This document shows, in pieces, positions 17,913 to 27,437 of a stretch of DNA of 56,495 nt. Positions within the stretch are counted from its first letter, which is position 1; the number at the start of each line of letters is the position of its first letter. The notes under the pieces are model-generated. The model saw nothing but the letters and a program-made list of their open reading frames with translations, was not told the origin of the DNA and made no database searches. The stretch comes from Planctomycetaceae bacterium (GTDB taxonomy: Bacteria; Planctomycetota; Planctomycetia; Planctomycetales; Planctomycetaceae): NCBI GenBank assembly GCA_020850695.1, contig JADZEF010000232.1:1-56495 (forward strand). Direction: 5' to 3'. A program made the position numbers and the translations under genes.

Positions 17913-18545
17913 ATGGCGCGCGAGGAGTCTGATCGCGAAGACCTGATGCGAGAGGCCGTCGCGCTGAATCGCCGAATGGAAATCGTACCGAAGGCGATGG
18001 CGCCGCCCGCGGACGATGCCGATGCAGCGACGCGGCTCCCGGCGATCACGGCGGAGCCGATTGTGCTGGGTTTCCGCAGTTCGACAGGCTGGTTTTCCAT
18101 CTACTTCGGTCAGGATCCCGTCTACACCTGGGATGCGACGGGGCGGTTGCGGCGAGCCTATGTGGACGGATTCCTGTTCCGAACGCAGGGCACAACGCTG
18201 GCGCGACTCGAACGAGTGCGAGGGTCCAGCTCCGTGGAACTCGTGCGGCACGATCTGGAAGTTGCCGAGTGCGCGCATTTTGTGGCCCGCATGCACCATC
18301 GTCTGCGTGGACTTCATGAGATTCTTTCGAGCAAGAGTTACGCGACGACAGGATGGGTGACGGCTCCCGCTCGTCAACCTGCCGCCAAACGAGCGAGCAA
18401 TCCAGGCGTCATCGACGCGACCACGAGTTCAACGAGCGACCAAACGGATTCCGAGTCTCAGTTGACCAGCGACGTCCTCGCCGCCATCGAACGCATCCTG
18501 GAACAGCCAGAACCATTTGCACCGCCCTTGCCCGGAAAGCGCTGA
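17913..18545 (+). CDS. Hypothetical cytoplasmic protein
   Basis: A 210-residue protein that I do not recognise. The start is ATG at 17913, preceded by AAGG 7 nt upstream; the frame is open further up but the sequence there looks non-coding. The N-terminus (MAREESDREDLMREAVALNRR) is charged and helical. A central segment (residues ~45-130) contains FRSSTGWFSIYFGQDPVYTW and GRLRRAYVDGFLFRT, alternating strands that suggest a small beta-rich domain. The C-terminal third is low in complexity and rich in Ser/Thr and Pro. No signal peptide or membrane segment is present. It ends just before gamma-glutamyltransferase, with which it may be co-transcribed. Confidence 0.7.
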   Translation: MAREESDREDLMREAVALNRRMEIVPKAMAPPADDADAATRLPAITAEPIVLGFRSSTGWFSIYFGQDPVYTWDATGRLRRAYVDGFLFRTQGTTLARLERVRGSSSVELVRHDLEVAECAHFVARMHHRLRGLHEILSSKSYATTGWVTAPARQPAAKRASNPGVIDATTSSTSDQTDSESQLTSDVLAAIERILEQPEPFAPPLPGKR

Positions 18546-18579
18546 CGTGATCCAAAAATTCGACGTTCGAAAGATTCCG

Positions 18580-20358
18580 ATGCGGTCTCAGGCACGACCT
18601 GTTTCGCCTGTTGACCGGAGGAACAGGGGCCGCCTGCGTCGTTCCGCACTGACGATGGCCGTGGTGGTTCTGGCACTCGCAGCGCGTCCCGTACTTTCGG
18701 TCTCGGAAGAACCGGGATCCGCGCGGCCTGCTGCCACAGCGGGCGATTCGATTCGCTGCCGCAATGGAGCCGTTGTGTCGGTCAGCGCGCTCGCGTCCGA
18801 GGCCGGCGTCGAGGTCATGCGGCGCGGGGGGAACGCAATCGATGCGGCGGTTGCCACGGCCTTCGTACTGGCGGTGACGTATCCGGAAGCAGGGAACATC
18901 GGCGGGGGCGGCTTCATGTTGATCGCCCCATCGAAGGACGGCACATCGCCGGTCTTTGTCGACTTTCGCGAAGTCGCCCCGCGTGCGGCGACCCGCGAGA
19001 TGTTCGTGAAGCCAGAGGGTCGCTCTCCGCACCGTCGTGTCGGTGTGCCGGGGACGGTGCGGGGATTGGCGCTTGCCCATCAGAAGCATGGGAAGCTCGC
19101 TTGGAAGAATGTCGTCTCGCCGGCAGTAACACTCGCTCGCGAGGGATTCGCCATCGATGCCGCTGTCGCCCGGTCGATCAATGGCGTTCTCAAGACATCC
19201 GCGCCGGATGCGTTTGCCGAACTGCATCGCGTCTTCGGCAAGCCCGGTGGAGGGGACTGGACCGCCGGCGATCGACTGATTCAGCCGGATCTTGCGACGG
19301 CTCTCGAGACGATTGCCGAAGAAGGGGCCGACGCCTTCTATCGCAGCGAGCCGGCCCGGCAACTCGTCGCCGAGATGCGGCGCGGCGGTGGAGTGATCGA
19401 TGCGGAGGATCTCGCGCAGTATCAAGCGCGGCTCCGCCAGCCTGTGCATGGCACCTATCGCGGGCACGACATCTGGAGCAGTCCTCCCTCCTCCTCCGGG
19501 GGAACGACGCTGATCCTGATGCTTCAGATGCTGGAGCCTTACGAGCTTCGCAAGTCAGGGCGATGGTCGCCCGAGGCGCTGCACCGGATGATTGAATCGA
19601 TGCGGCGGGCTTACCGCGACCGGGCCGAGTTTCTGGCCGATCCTGATTTTGCCGAGATCCCGAAGAAGCTTCTGTCGCGGGATTATGCACGGGAACTGGC
19701 CGAAACGATCGACGGGGAGCGTGCCAGTTCGAGCAGGAGCATTGCGGGGAGCATCCCGCTCAAGGAGAGCGAGCAGACGACGCACTTCTCGGTGATCGAC
19801 CGCGATCGGACGGCGGTGAGCGTCACCTACACGCTCGAAAGCTCGTGGGGAAGCCGGGTGGTGGTTCCGGGGGCGGGCTTCGTCCTCAACGACGAGATGA
19901 ACGATTTCAACTGGCTTCCCGGCGTGACCGACGCCAGCGGGCGGATCGGAACGCCCCCGAATCAAGTCGCTCCCGGCAAGCGCCCACTCAGCTCGATGTG
20001 TCCCACGATCGTGATGAAGGACAATCGCCCGGTGCTCATCACCGGCAGTCCCGGCGGGCGGACGATCATCAATACGGTGCTTCAGATTGTGCTTAATGTG
20101 GTCGAGTTCGAAATGGACGTCCGGAGCGCCGTCGACGCGCCCCGGCTCCATCACCAATGGTTTCCGGACCGCGTGCGGGTCGAGTCGGCGTTCGAGAGAT
20201 CTCACCCGCACGCCTTGGAAGGTCTTCGCCAGCGGGAACACAAGCTGGACCTCGCCGGCCGTCAGGGGGACGCGCATACCATCTGGATCGATCCCAGGAC
20301 GGGAGAGATCGTCGGCGCGGCCGATCGCCGCATCAGCGGACACGCGGCAGGCTGGTAA
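18580..20358 (+). CDS. ggt: Gamma-glutamyltransferase
   Basis: From ATG 18580 the protein has 592 residues. An Arg-rich n-region and hydrophobic stretch near residues 23-38 form a signal peptide, so it should be periplasmic or secreted. The enzyme cleaves gamma-glutamyl bonds of glutathione and related compounds and transfers the glutamyl group. Family hallmarks are GGNAIDAAVATAFVL, PEAGNIGGGGFML, VDFRE and the autoprocessing site EQTTHFSV, where Thr400 would become the N-terminal nucleophile of the small subunit. ITGSPGGRTI, the late glycine-rich loop, is also present. A GTG at 18547 with GGAAAG upstream is an alternative start 11 codons earlier. The gene follows the hypothetical gene closely in the same direction. 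Confidence 0.94.
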   Translation: MRSQARPVSPVDRRNRGRLRRSALTMAVVVLALAARPVLSVSEEPGSARPAATAGDSIRCRNGAVVSVSALASEAGVEVMRRGGNAIDAAVATAFVLAVTYPEAGNIGGGGFMLIAPSKDGTSPVFVDFREVAPRAATREMFVKPEGRSPHRRVGVPGTVRGLALAHQKHGKLAWKNVVSPAVTLAREGFAIDAAVARSINGVLKTSAPDAFAELHRVFGKPGGGDWTAGDRLIQPDLATALETIAEEGADAFYRSEPARQLVAEMRRGGGVIDAEDLAQYQARLRQPVHGTYRGHDIWSSPPSSSGGTTLILMLQMLEPYELRKSGRWSPEALHRMIESMRRAYRDRAEFLADPDFAEIPKKLLSRDYARELAETIDGERASSSRSIAGSIPLKESEQTTHFSVIDRDRTAVSVTYTLESSWGSRVVVPGAGFVLNDEMNDFNWLPGVTDASGRIGTPPNQVAPGKRPLSSMCPTIVMKDNRPVLITGSPGGRTIINTVLQIVLNVVEFEMDVRSAVDAPRLHHQWFPDRVRVESAFERSHPHALEGLRQREHKLDLAGRQGDAHTIWIDPRTGEIVGAADRRISGHAAGW

Positions 20359-20519
20359 ACTGACCGGATCGGTCGGAAAGCTCCGATGCTCCGATCTGCG
20401 CCGGCAGCATGAGACTTTGATCCCCTTTCAACATGGTTAGAATGGGGAAAGCCATAGAGTCCATTTCCGCATCACGATCTTTCGCTCGCCTCGCTCATTA
20501 CCTCTCTGGAGTTGCCCCG

Positions 20520-21197
20520 ATGTCGGCACGCATTCCCCTGCTCGCTACCCTCGCCCTGGGCGCCGCCTTGCTGGGGGCTGCGAAAGCTCCTTACGAGATT
20601 TCCGCGGCGAAGGGACTTCCGGAAGGTCCATCGAAGGAAGTGGCGGCCCTGCTGCAGAGTGAAGGACACCAGGTCTCGGGGCCCAAGGGGGTTTATTGCA
20701 CCGTGTGGCTCGCAAAGTCAGTCGACGTGAAGCCGACCTTCAAGCCCTCGCTCAATCTCAAGTACCCGCTGACGAACGGCCAGTTGATCGGACTGCTCCA
20801 GGTGGCCGACAAGGCCGAGTTCACTGACTTCCGCAAGCAGCCGATCAAGCCGGGGGTCTATACGTTGCGGTACGCGAAGCAGCCCGAAGACGGGAACCAC
20901 ATCGGCACGAGCGAAGTTTACGACTTCCTCGTCGCGATTCCCGCCAAGGACGACGCCGATCCGAAGATGATCGGCACGTTCACCACCCTGGCCAAGATGA
21001 GCGCCAAGGCCTCGGGGACAAGTCATCCGGCCATCATTTCCTTGCTGCCGGTCGAGAAACCCGCGGCAAAAGCGGCGCTGGAGCATGACGAAGAGAAGGA
21101 TTTCTGGATCCTCAATGCGACGACCGGCGGCAAAGCCGACAAGACCGACGTGCCCATGTCGCTGCGGTTGGTTGTGGTGGGGGCTTCGGAAGGCTGA
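20520..21197 (+). CDS. Exported protein of unknown function
   Basis: A 225-residue protein with an N-terminal signal peptide (MSARIPLLATLALGAALLGAA). The ATG at 20520 is supported by GGAG 8 nt upstream; the frame is open for 29 codons before it but without signal-peptide logic. The mature part contains GVYCTVWLAKSVDVKPTFKPS, a run resembling GVYTLRYAKQPEDGNH, and a C-terminal MSLRLVVVGASEG. This looks like a compact beta-sandwich periplasmic protein of a type common in planctomycete genomes. I cannot assign a function. It lies 161 nt after gamma-glutamyltransferase and 56 nt before the zinc-ribbon gene, all in the same direction. Confidence 0.75.
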   Translation: MSARIPLLATLALGAALLGAAKAPYEISAAKGLPEGPSKEVAALLQSEGHQVSGPKGVYCTVWLAKSVDVKPTFKPSLNLKYPLTNGQLIGLLQVADKAEFTDFRKQPIKPGVYTLRYAKQPEDGNHIGTSEVYDFLVAIPAKDDADPKMIGTFTTLAKMSAKASGTSHPAIISLLPVEKPAAKAALEHDEEKDFWILNATTGGKADKTDVPMSLRLVVVGASEG

Positions 21198-21253
21198 GGT
21201 CTCCTCACTTTGTCTCACCGGAACTGGCGGACTGCACCCGCGGGCCTGTTGCG

Positions 21254-22624
21254 ATGGCGATTGAATTCCTGTGCCCGTACTGCCATGCGGCGATCCGTGT
21301 GCCGGATGCCGCGGCGGGCAAACGCGGCAAGTGCCCGGCCTGTACGCAGCAGGTGCTGGTCCCCCACGTCGAGAGGCAACCGCCGCCACCCGTCCCCTCT
21401 CCGGCGGCGCCGCAATCGGGCGCCGCGGGGGTTGGGGGATTCGAGTCGCCGCCCGCGCCCGCGTCCCCATTCGATTTCCCATCTCCCGCGCTGGAGACGC
21501 CTTTCCCCGTTTTTGGGGCTCCCGCACCGGTATCGGAGCCGGCGGGGTTTCCGCCGTTGGGTGCGTCAGCATCAACGGCTCCTCCCTTTGATCTCGGCGC
21601 GTCTGAGCCTGCGGCATCCTTTCCCGGCGCGGTCTCGTCAACTCCTGCGGCTGGCGGTCCCGCCGCGCCGTTCGATGTCACGGCGCCGCCGTCGGGACCG
21701 ACAGCCTTTCCCTCGGCGGATGCCATCGGTGGACCATCGCCCTTGGCGATGAAGTACGCGCGGGAGGCGCTGGCCCGCAAGCGTCGCAGGCGGGCGCTGT
21801 TGCGAATGGTGGTCCCCGCGACGGCTGCCATCGCGCTGTTCGCCGTCATCGCGGCCGTCACCTGGAAGCCGACGCCGAAGCTCGAAGGGCGTCTGAAGGG
21901 AAAGGTGCTGTCCGAGGCCTTCACCCTGTCTCCGAAAATTCTGTCGACCGATTCGGTCGACCTCTCCCCGGAGACGATTGCGTCCACTCTCGAAGAGCTG
22001 AGCGAACGCTCCGAAGTCCTGGTCAGCGACCGCATGCGGATCAAGTTCCGCGGTGACCCGAAGCGCGGACTTGAAGTCTCGATCGACCCCGGGGTGCAGA
22101 TGGTCGTCGTCCAGGTCGACCTTAAGCAGGACGCGCGGCTGTCCGAATACTGCACTTTCGAGAAGGACGCGTTCAACGAGGCGCGGCTGAACGAACTCAA
22201 GCCGGCTCTTCGCAAGCTGCTGCTCGATTACGACGCAGCCCTCAAGGCCAATGCCAGAATGACCGAGCTGCCCGCATTCCGAGATTCGGTGGGACTGGCC
22301 GGATCGACGGCCGGCGTTGGTTACGTCGTGCAGGCGACCGCCGGCAACGCCGCGTTTCGATGCGTGGGCGAAGACGGCGAAGGAAGGATTTTCTTCCTGA
22401 TTCCGAAGGGAGCGAAGACGTTCACGTTGGGCGGACGGAAACTGCCCGACGGCAAGACGCCGTTCGCCGGAAAGTACACCGTTGACGTCGAACAACTTCC
22501 TGCCGAAAAGGAGTCGGAGGAGCCCCCTGCGTCGAAGGGGAAGGACGCGAAGGACGACGACAAGGACGAGCCCGAGCCGGAGATGAAGCCTGAGATGAAG
22601 TCGGACGAGGATCAGAAGTCCTGA
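21254..22624 (+). CDS. Zinc-ribbon membrane protein of unknown function
   Basis: A 456-residue protein. The N-terminus carries CPYC and, 16 residues later, CPAC (residues 7-30), a four-cysteine zinc ribbon of the planctomycete type with VPDAAAGKRGKCPAC. A Pro/Ala-rich linker runs to about residue 155, a basic stretch precedes one transmembrane helix (~178-198), and a globular domain follows (to ~420). A Lys/Glu/Asp-rich tail ends the protein. The topology implied is a cytoplasmic ribbon with the large domain outside the membrane. The 3' end overlaps the convergent hscC gene by 13 nt. Function unknown. Confidence 0.78.
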   Translation: MAIEFLCPYCHAAIRVPDAAAGKRGKCPACTQQVLVPHVERQPPPPVPSPAAPQSGAAGVGGFESPPAPASPFDFPSPALETPFPVFGAPAPVSEPAGFPPLGASASTAPPFDLGASEPAASFPGAVSSTPAAGGPAAPFDVTAPPSGPTAFPSADAIGGPSPLAMKYAREALARKRRRRALLRMVVPATAAIALFAVIAAVTWKPTPKLEGRLKGKVLSEAFTLSPKILSTDSVDLSPETIASTLEELSERSEVLVSDRMRIKFRGDPKRGLEVSIDPGVQMVVVQVDLKQDARLSEYCTFEKDAFNEARLNELKPALRKLLLDYDAALKANARMTELPAFRDSVGLAGSTAGVGYVVQATAGNAAFRCVGEDGEGRIFFLIPKGAKTFTLGGRKLPDGKTPFAGKYTVDVEQLPAEKESEEPPASKGKDAKDDDKDEPEPEMKPEMKSDEDQKS

Positions 22625-24357
22625 CGCTCGCCGTCCGGACCATCGAACCGGTTGAGAAACCGCTCCAGCGACTCGCGGTTCGTTTCGATCGCCGAAGGAT
22701 CCTGCATCGACAGTGCTTCCTCGAAGCCATGCAGCAACTGGTCGAGCAGATCGCGCTGCTCGAGTGGAAGTTCCTGATAGATCCGCTCGGCCCGCAGCAG
22801 CAGCATGCGGTTGGCCTGCTCTTCGCGGGGATGCGTCTTCAAGTCCTGCATTCTGCGGACGGCCTCTTCGATCTGTGCGGGAGAAAGTCCCTTGGCGTGC
22901 CGGGTCACGACGTGTCGTACGGATTTTCCCGTGGCCACGACCGTCGCTTCCGCCTCCAGCACTCCGTTCTGGTCGTAGGTGAAGCGGATATCGATTTCCT
23001 GCCCGGCCGGTCCGCGAGGGATGCCATCGACCTCGAACTCGCCCAGCGGGATGTTGTCCTGCACCCGGCGGGCCTCGCCCTGATAAAGCTTCACCCGGAC
23101 CGATGTCTGGTTGGGGGCGACCGTGCTCACCCGCTCGACGCGACTGACGGGAATCGTCGTGTTGCGGTTGATCACCGGCATGAAGTAACCCGGGCGCAGG
23201 TCGCGGCCGATGACGTGGCAGGTTTCGACGCCCAGCGTGAACGGGGCGACATCGGTCACGACCAGTTCGGACAGCGAGCGATCCCTGGCAACCAGTCCGG
23301 CCTGCACCGCGGCTCCCAGCGCCACCACTTCATCGGGATTGAGGCTGCATCGCGGCATGCGGTTGAACCACGACTCGACCCGCGCCCTCACCGCGGGCAT
23401 GCGGGTCGCGCCCCCCACGAGGATGACATCCTGAATGTCCTGCCGGCGGAGCTTGGCGTCTCCCAGCGCCCGCCGCAGAGAAATCTCGGTCCGCGCCAGC
23501 AGCGACTCGGTCCAGGTGTCGAACTCGGTCCGCCGGATCGTTGCCGTCGGGCCTCCCTCGGGGAGTTCGCCATCCTTGCCGGGAATTCGGATCGTCGCCT
23601 GCTCGTCCCGTGCCAGCACCCGCTTCGCCATCTCGCACTCGCGCCGCAACCGCGACACCATCCGCGGTGCTTCGTGCTCGACGCGTTCATAGATCAGGTT
23701 CTGCGATTGCAGCACCCGGGCGACCAGGGCCCGCGTGAAGTCTTCGCCGCCGAGGAAAATCTCTCCCGACGAAGATCGAATTTCGAGCGCCCCCTCGAAG
23801 CGATCCATGATCGAAACGTCGAACGTGCCGCCCCCCAGATCGAACACGAGGAAGACACTGTCCTGGTTGGCCTCGTGGATTCCGTAGGCGATCGCGGCGG
23901 CCGTCGGCTCGTTCAGGATGCGTCGGACCGTCAGCCCGGCCAGCTCGCCCGCACGGATGGTCGCCTGGCGCTGGTGCTCGTTGAAATAGGCGGGAACAGT
24001 GATCACCGCATGCGTGATCGGCTGGCCGAGGTGCGATTCGGCATCAGCTTTGAGCGACCGCAGCACCAGGCTCGACAGCTCGACCGCCCCAAACTCGCGC
24101 TCGCCCAGCTGCGTTTTCCAGTCGGTCCCCATATGCCGCTTGAAAGCGGAAGCGCATCGCTCTGGATGCAGAACCTGCAGCTCGCGGGCGGGGCGTCCCA
24201 CGAGCAGCCGCCCTTCGAGATCGATGCCGACCACGGACGGAGTCAACATGTCGCCGAAGACGTTCGGAATGAGCGCCGGGGCGTCGACCGACCACCGGGC
24301 GACCAGCGAGTTCGTCGTTCCCAGGTCGATGCCGACAATGATCGGTTCAGTCGTCAT
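22612..24357 (-). CDS. hscC: Hsp70-family chaperone HscC
   Basis: A 581-residue Hsp70 homologue starting at ATG 24357; the ORF extends further but the leader is not Hsp70-like. The ATPase domain shows VGIDLGTTNS, VPAYFNEHQR, NEPTAAAIAYG, VFDLGGGTFD and VILVGGATRMP. The substrate domain contains NRNTTIPVSRVE and the IDIRFTYDQNGVLEAEA strand. It is shorter than DnaK (~640) because the C-terminal lid is reduced, and its sequence matches the E. coli HscC type (for example LSSLVLRSLKADAE). HscC is a specialised cytoplasmic chaperone whose clients are poorly known. No DnaJ or GrpE gene is adjacent. It converges on the zinc-ribbon gene with a 13-nt overlap. Confidence 0.93.
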   Translation of the reverse strand: MTTEPIIVGIDLGTTNSLVARWSVDAPALIPNVFGDMLTPSVVGIDLEGRLLVGRPARELQVLHPERCASAFKRHMGTDWKTQLGEREFGAVELSSLVLRSLKADAESHLGQPITHAVITVPAYFNEHQRQATIRAGELAGLTVRRILNEPTAAAIAYGIHEANQDSVFLVFDLGGGTFDVSIMDRFEGALEIRSSSGEIFLGGEDFTRALVARVLQSQNLIYERVEHEAPRMVSRLRRECEMAKRVLARDEQATIRIPGKDGELPEGGPTATIRRTEFDTWTESLLARTEISLRRALGDAKLRRQDIQDVILVGGATRMPAVRARVESWFNRMPRCSLNPDEVVALGAAVQAGLVARDRSLSELVVTDVAPFTLGVETCHVIGRDLRPGYFMPVINRNTTIPVSRVERVSTVAPNQTSVRVKLYQGEARRVQDNIPLGEFEVDGIPRGPAGQEIDIRFTYDQNGVLEAEATVVATGKSVRHVVTRHAKGLSPAQIEEAVRRMQDLKTHPREEQANRMLLLRAERIYQELPLEQRDLLDQLLHGFEEALSMQDPSAIETNRESLERFLNRFDGPDGERQDF

Positions 24358-24662
24358 ACGGAAGGCCCGTGACGGTGGGTTCGAAGGGCTCGGCCTCGGC
24401 GGGCCACGCAAGAACATGTCGAGAATGCAGTCGTCCCTGGAATCGTCCCGCGATGATAGCACGATCCGCAGGGCGTCGCGCTGGGACTCCAACGGTTGTT
24501 AATCTGAACTGCCGGCGAACGATCCAGCAGTGGAAATCTGCCGCATGCCCGTCGTTTTTGTCTGACGGATCGAGTCCCGTCGATATAATTTCGCGAATTG
24601 GAAGTCGGCCGCCGACGCCGCCGACATTCGATCGTCCGGACGCCTTCGGTTGAGGTCCCGCC
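24358..24662. other. Divergent intergenic region of 305 bases
   Basis: This separates hscC (leftward) and the exported propeller-like gene (rightward), so promoters for both should be here. A relatively AT-rich patch near 24580-24600 (TCGATATAATTTCGCG) could hold a -10 element for the rightward gene, but no matching -35 stands out. No repeat or RNA gene was seen. Confidence 0.35.
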
Positions 24663-26771
24663 ATGTTGCACATCAGCCATCAAGAGTTTCACGGCGAAAC
24701 ATTGCATACCGGATCGAAAGCCCATTCATGCCTCCCTGCGCACCGGTCTCGCTTTGGAGCGATTGTCTGCATCGGCGTGGCGTTCGGCATTGCAATGCCC
24801 GTGCAGGGGGCGGACCGGTTCTTCCTTGACACCCCGGATGTCCCGCCGGTTCGATCCACCGCCGTGATCACCGGGGATTCGCTGACGATCACCGACGCCG
24901 CCGGGCAGTCCTTCCTGTATGCCCGGGCGGTTGAACTCGATACGCCGGACGGCCGTTACTTCGGTTACTACAGCCGGGCGGTGAACCAGACGTTGCGATG
25001 GCCGGCGCGGAGTGCGGGGAAGTTCCTGATCGGCGATTCGCGGGGACAGAACTTCCGCGAGAGTCGCATGACCATTCAAGCGGCTCCCGAGGTGGATCCG
25101 GCGGTTGATCCTGCCGCGCCTCCGGTACCGCGTGTCGGCCGCAAGCCGGTCGTTCCCCCTCCACCCCCCGCGGCGCCGGGGGCTGGCCGGCCGATTCCGC
25201 GCGTTCCGAACGCTCCCATTCCGCGCGGAAACGTTCCGCCGCAGAATCCCGATGACTTCGCCGGCCGGCGGATCAATCGCTCGCCGGCCGAGATCGCGCT
25301 CCTTCCCGGAGCGAACGACACGTTGACGGCGGCCTATATTGATCGTTCCGGGCGTCTGCAGATGTTCCAGGGCTGGGATGACACATGGCGTCGCCGCCAG
25401 TGGCCGGTCCGCGCCTCGCTCGTCCCCGGCGCTCCGCTCGCCCTCCAGCCCGATCCGGCGGGTGGCCTTCCGAGCGTCTACACGGTCGGGCGCGGCGGCG
25501 AACTGCTGATGATTGCGGCGGGTGAGGAGCCGCGCCGCCTGACCGATCGCGCCACCTTTGTGTCGGGCGCCCACATCGTCATTGGCGGCACTCCACGGTT
25601 CCCGACGATCATTGCCGTCGATCAGCGCGGGAGCATCTGGGAGGTCGGCCTCGAGGACGGCCAGGCGAACCCGATCGAGGCCAATCCCGATCGCTACGCT
25701 CCCGGCGCTCCGCTGGCGTCCGTGGCCGCTGGCGGCGAGCAGGAACTCTTCGCGATCGATCGCCAGGGGACCCTGGTCAACTATCGCAGGACGAATCGAC
25801 AGTGGGACGGTCCCGATGCCATCGCTCGCGGGTTCGCGCCCGGCGGGCGTGTTGCCGCCACGCTCTCGACCGACGAGAACGGCCAGCCGGAACTTCTCGT
25901 CGCCTCGGTCGATTCGCGAGGCGAACTCCAGATGTTCCGTGCCACGCAGAACGGCTGGAACCAGTTCCCGCTGGGCCAGGACATCGAGCTTCCGCCCGGA
26001 ACTTCCGTCAGTGTGATACGGGCGGCTGATGGCGTCCACCTGTCGGCCGTGACGCGGGACGGAACCTGGGTCGAATGGGTGCAGGGAATCCGCGGCTTCG
26101 CACCCCGGGTTGTCGGTCGCGGCTTCCAGCCGGGGGCTCCCGTCGTGCTTTACCCGCACGACCTGCACATCCACGGTCTCTCGATCGATGCGGCCGGGCG
26201 GATGGTGGCCGGGTCGTTCGACCGCGAGTGGTCGTCGGTGCTGCTCGTCCCCGAATTTGATCTCGCCCCACGACTGGTCCGGCGGGAAGTGATCCCGGGC
26301 GATCCCCTGCCGCCGGCAAACATCAATCTGGAGAACCGGCATAACGAAGAGGTCGTCGTGCATCTGATTGATGAACTCGCTCCCGCGACGCCGACGGAGA
26401 TTCGCATCGGTCCGGGACAAATTTCCCGACAACAGGTGAAGCGCGATCCGGGAGCAATCCTCGAAGAGGTCTGGATGATTCCGGACGCCAACGGGGATTG
26501 GACCGAAGACATCCGCCGCACCCCGCTTCCCGCCCCGCCGCGCTATCGCGTGGTGCGTTACGCCCACCGCACGACGTACGCGTACGTCGACAAGCGGAAG
26601 AAGCCCGGCCCGCTCAAGGACTTCGATATCCAGACGCCAGTGAGCCTCGGAACCTTCCGCCTGCCGCCGGGGGCCGAACTGCAGGATGGCGACACCTTCG
26701 ACGTCTACCGCGAGGCCGTGATGCGGCAGAACCCCGGGGCGGCGGCACTGGTCGATCCGATTCGGCCGTAG
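24663..26771 (+). CDS. Exported protein with propeller-like repeats
   Basis: A 702-residue exported protein, starting at ATG 24663. A long n-region precedes a hydrophobic core near residues 32-50 with likely cleavage after VQGA. Residues ~145-200 are Pro/Arg-rich. From about residue 205 to 500 there are several irregular repeats of the form D-GRLQMFQ / GGELLMIA / RGSIWEVG / QGTLVNYR / RGELQMFR / DGTWVEWV, separated by GAPLA or PG-type turns. This pattern resembles blades of a beta-propeller such as tachylectin- or PLL-like lectins. The C-terminal 200 residues form another domain. Carbohydrate binding is only an inference. Neighbours give no further clue. Confidence 0.78.
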   Translation: MLHISHQEFHGETLHTGSKAHSCLPAHRSRFGAIVCIGVAFGIAMPVQGADRFFLDTPDVPPVRSTAVITGDSLTITDAAGQSFLYARAVELDTPDGRYFGYYSRAVNQTLRWPARSAGKFLIGDSRGQNFRESRMTIQAAPEVDPAVDPAAPPVPRVGRKPVVPPPPPAAPGAGRPIPRVPNAPIPRGNVPPQNPDDFAGRRINRSPAEIALLPGANDTLTAAYIDRSGRLQMFQGWDDTWRRRQWPVRASLVPGAPLALQPDPAGGLPSVYTVGRGGELLMIAAGEEPRRLTDRATFVSGAHIVIGGTPRFPTIIAVDQRGSIWEVGLEDGQANPIEANPDRYAPGAPLASVAAGGEQELFAIDRQGTLVNYRRTNRQWDGPDAIARGFAPGGRVAATLSTDENGQPELLVASVDSRGELQMFRATQNGWNQFPLGQDIELPPGTSVSVIRAADGVHLSAVTRDGTWVEWVQGIRGFAPRVVGRGFQPGAPVVLYPHDLHIHGLSIDAAGRMVAGSFDREWSSVLLVPEFDLAPRLVRREVIPGDPLPPANINLENRHNEEVVVHLIDELAPATPTEIRIGPGQISRQQVKRDPGAILEEVWMIPDANGDWTEDIRRTPLPAPPRYRVVRYAHRTTYAYVDKRKKPGPLKDFDIQTPVSLGTFRLPPGAELQDGDTFDVYREAVMRQNPGAAALVDPIRP

Positions 26772-27437
26772 CAATTCCATCGTGCGCACGTCCGAGGAGT
26801 CGGCCCGCACAGGACGCGAATCAACGCGAATAGATGCCATCATTCGGCCACATGAGTTGCTCATGACGTCAGGGCCATTCGAGTCGCGCTCGCGGCAAGA
26901 TCTGCGTGGCGGCGTCCCTGGACTTCATTCAGGTTGATTCGCGCCATTCGCCGGCAGAATCTTCCTCCGCATCGCCGTGACAAACTGCCGCCAAGTTCAT
27001 GGTTTGCAGTTGGCTCATCGGCCGCGCCGGTTGCGCGTTCAGGCTCCGGAAAAATCTGAGGGATCGCCACGTCCGTCCATGAGATGGCGATTGCTCCCGC
27101 TTTGCGGGTCTGCTCTAATTTCACCTATCAACAGATGCCGATTAGACGTTTGCACACGCGATCGGACCGTCAACAGTTAACGGTCCCAACCGTGCATGAC
27201 TGTCGTGGCTGTTGATCGCTCGTGTCGTTCCCGCCTGTGTTTTCCCCGCCGATTCCACCGTTGCGTCCCGTTTGCTGCTCCTGGTCGTAACGCGTTGATT
27301 GTTTTCCCCTTCCGCCGATGCCTGTTCACAGGATGTGACGTCCGAACTGACGAAACGCTCCGCCCGTTCGTTTTCCAACGGCCGGATCGCTTCGTGAAAT
27401 TCCGGACGATTGCGTCGAACTTCGGGAGAATCCCCCC
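26772..27437. other. Long intergenic region of 666 bases
   Basis: No gene is supported here. The stretch is less GC-rich than its flanks, especially from about 27100 onward. It contains a 23-bp near-perfect palindrome at 27164-27186, listed separately. The region probably carries the promoter and control of the adaptor gene starting at 27438; its GGGAGA ribosome site lies 8 nt before that ATG. No tRNA or other RNA gene was recognised. Confidence 0.4.
27164..27186. promoter_or_regulatory. 23-bp palindrome, possible operator
   Basis: The half-site GGACCGTCAAC and its complement GTTAACGGTCC (one mismatch) are separated by a single base. It lies about 250 bp upstream of the HlyD-type adaptor gene in an otherwise empty region. 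The tight symmetry fits a dimeric regulator site better than an RNA hairpin, but no regulator gene is adjacent. Confidence 0.4.

Noticed and set aside
22612..22624. Overlap of the zinc-ribbon and hscC genes as a sign of a wrong gene end
   Set aside because: A 13-nt convergent overlap at the 3' ends is common in compact genomes; both C-termini look normal.
22729..24372. 547-codon ORF on the + strand opposite hscC
   Set aside because: HscC motifs are complete on the - strand; this is its shadow.
24726..26864. 712-codon ORF on the - strand opposite the exported propeller-like gene
   Set aside because: The + strand reading has a signal peptide and regular repeats; the opposite frame is Arg-rich and featureless, and its start lies in the empty intergenic region.
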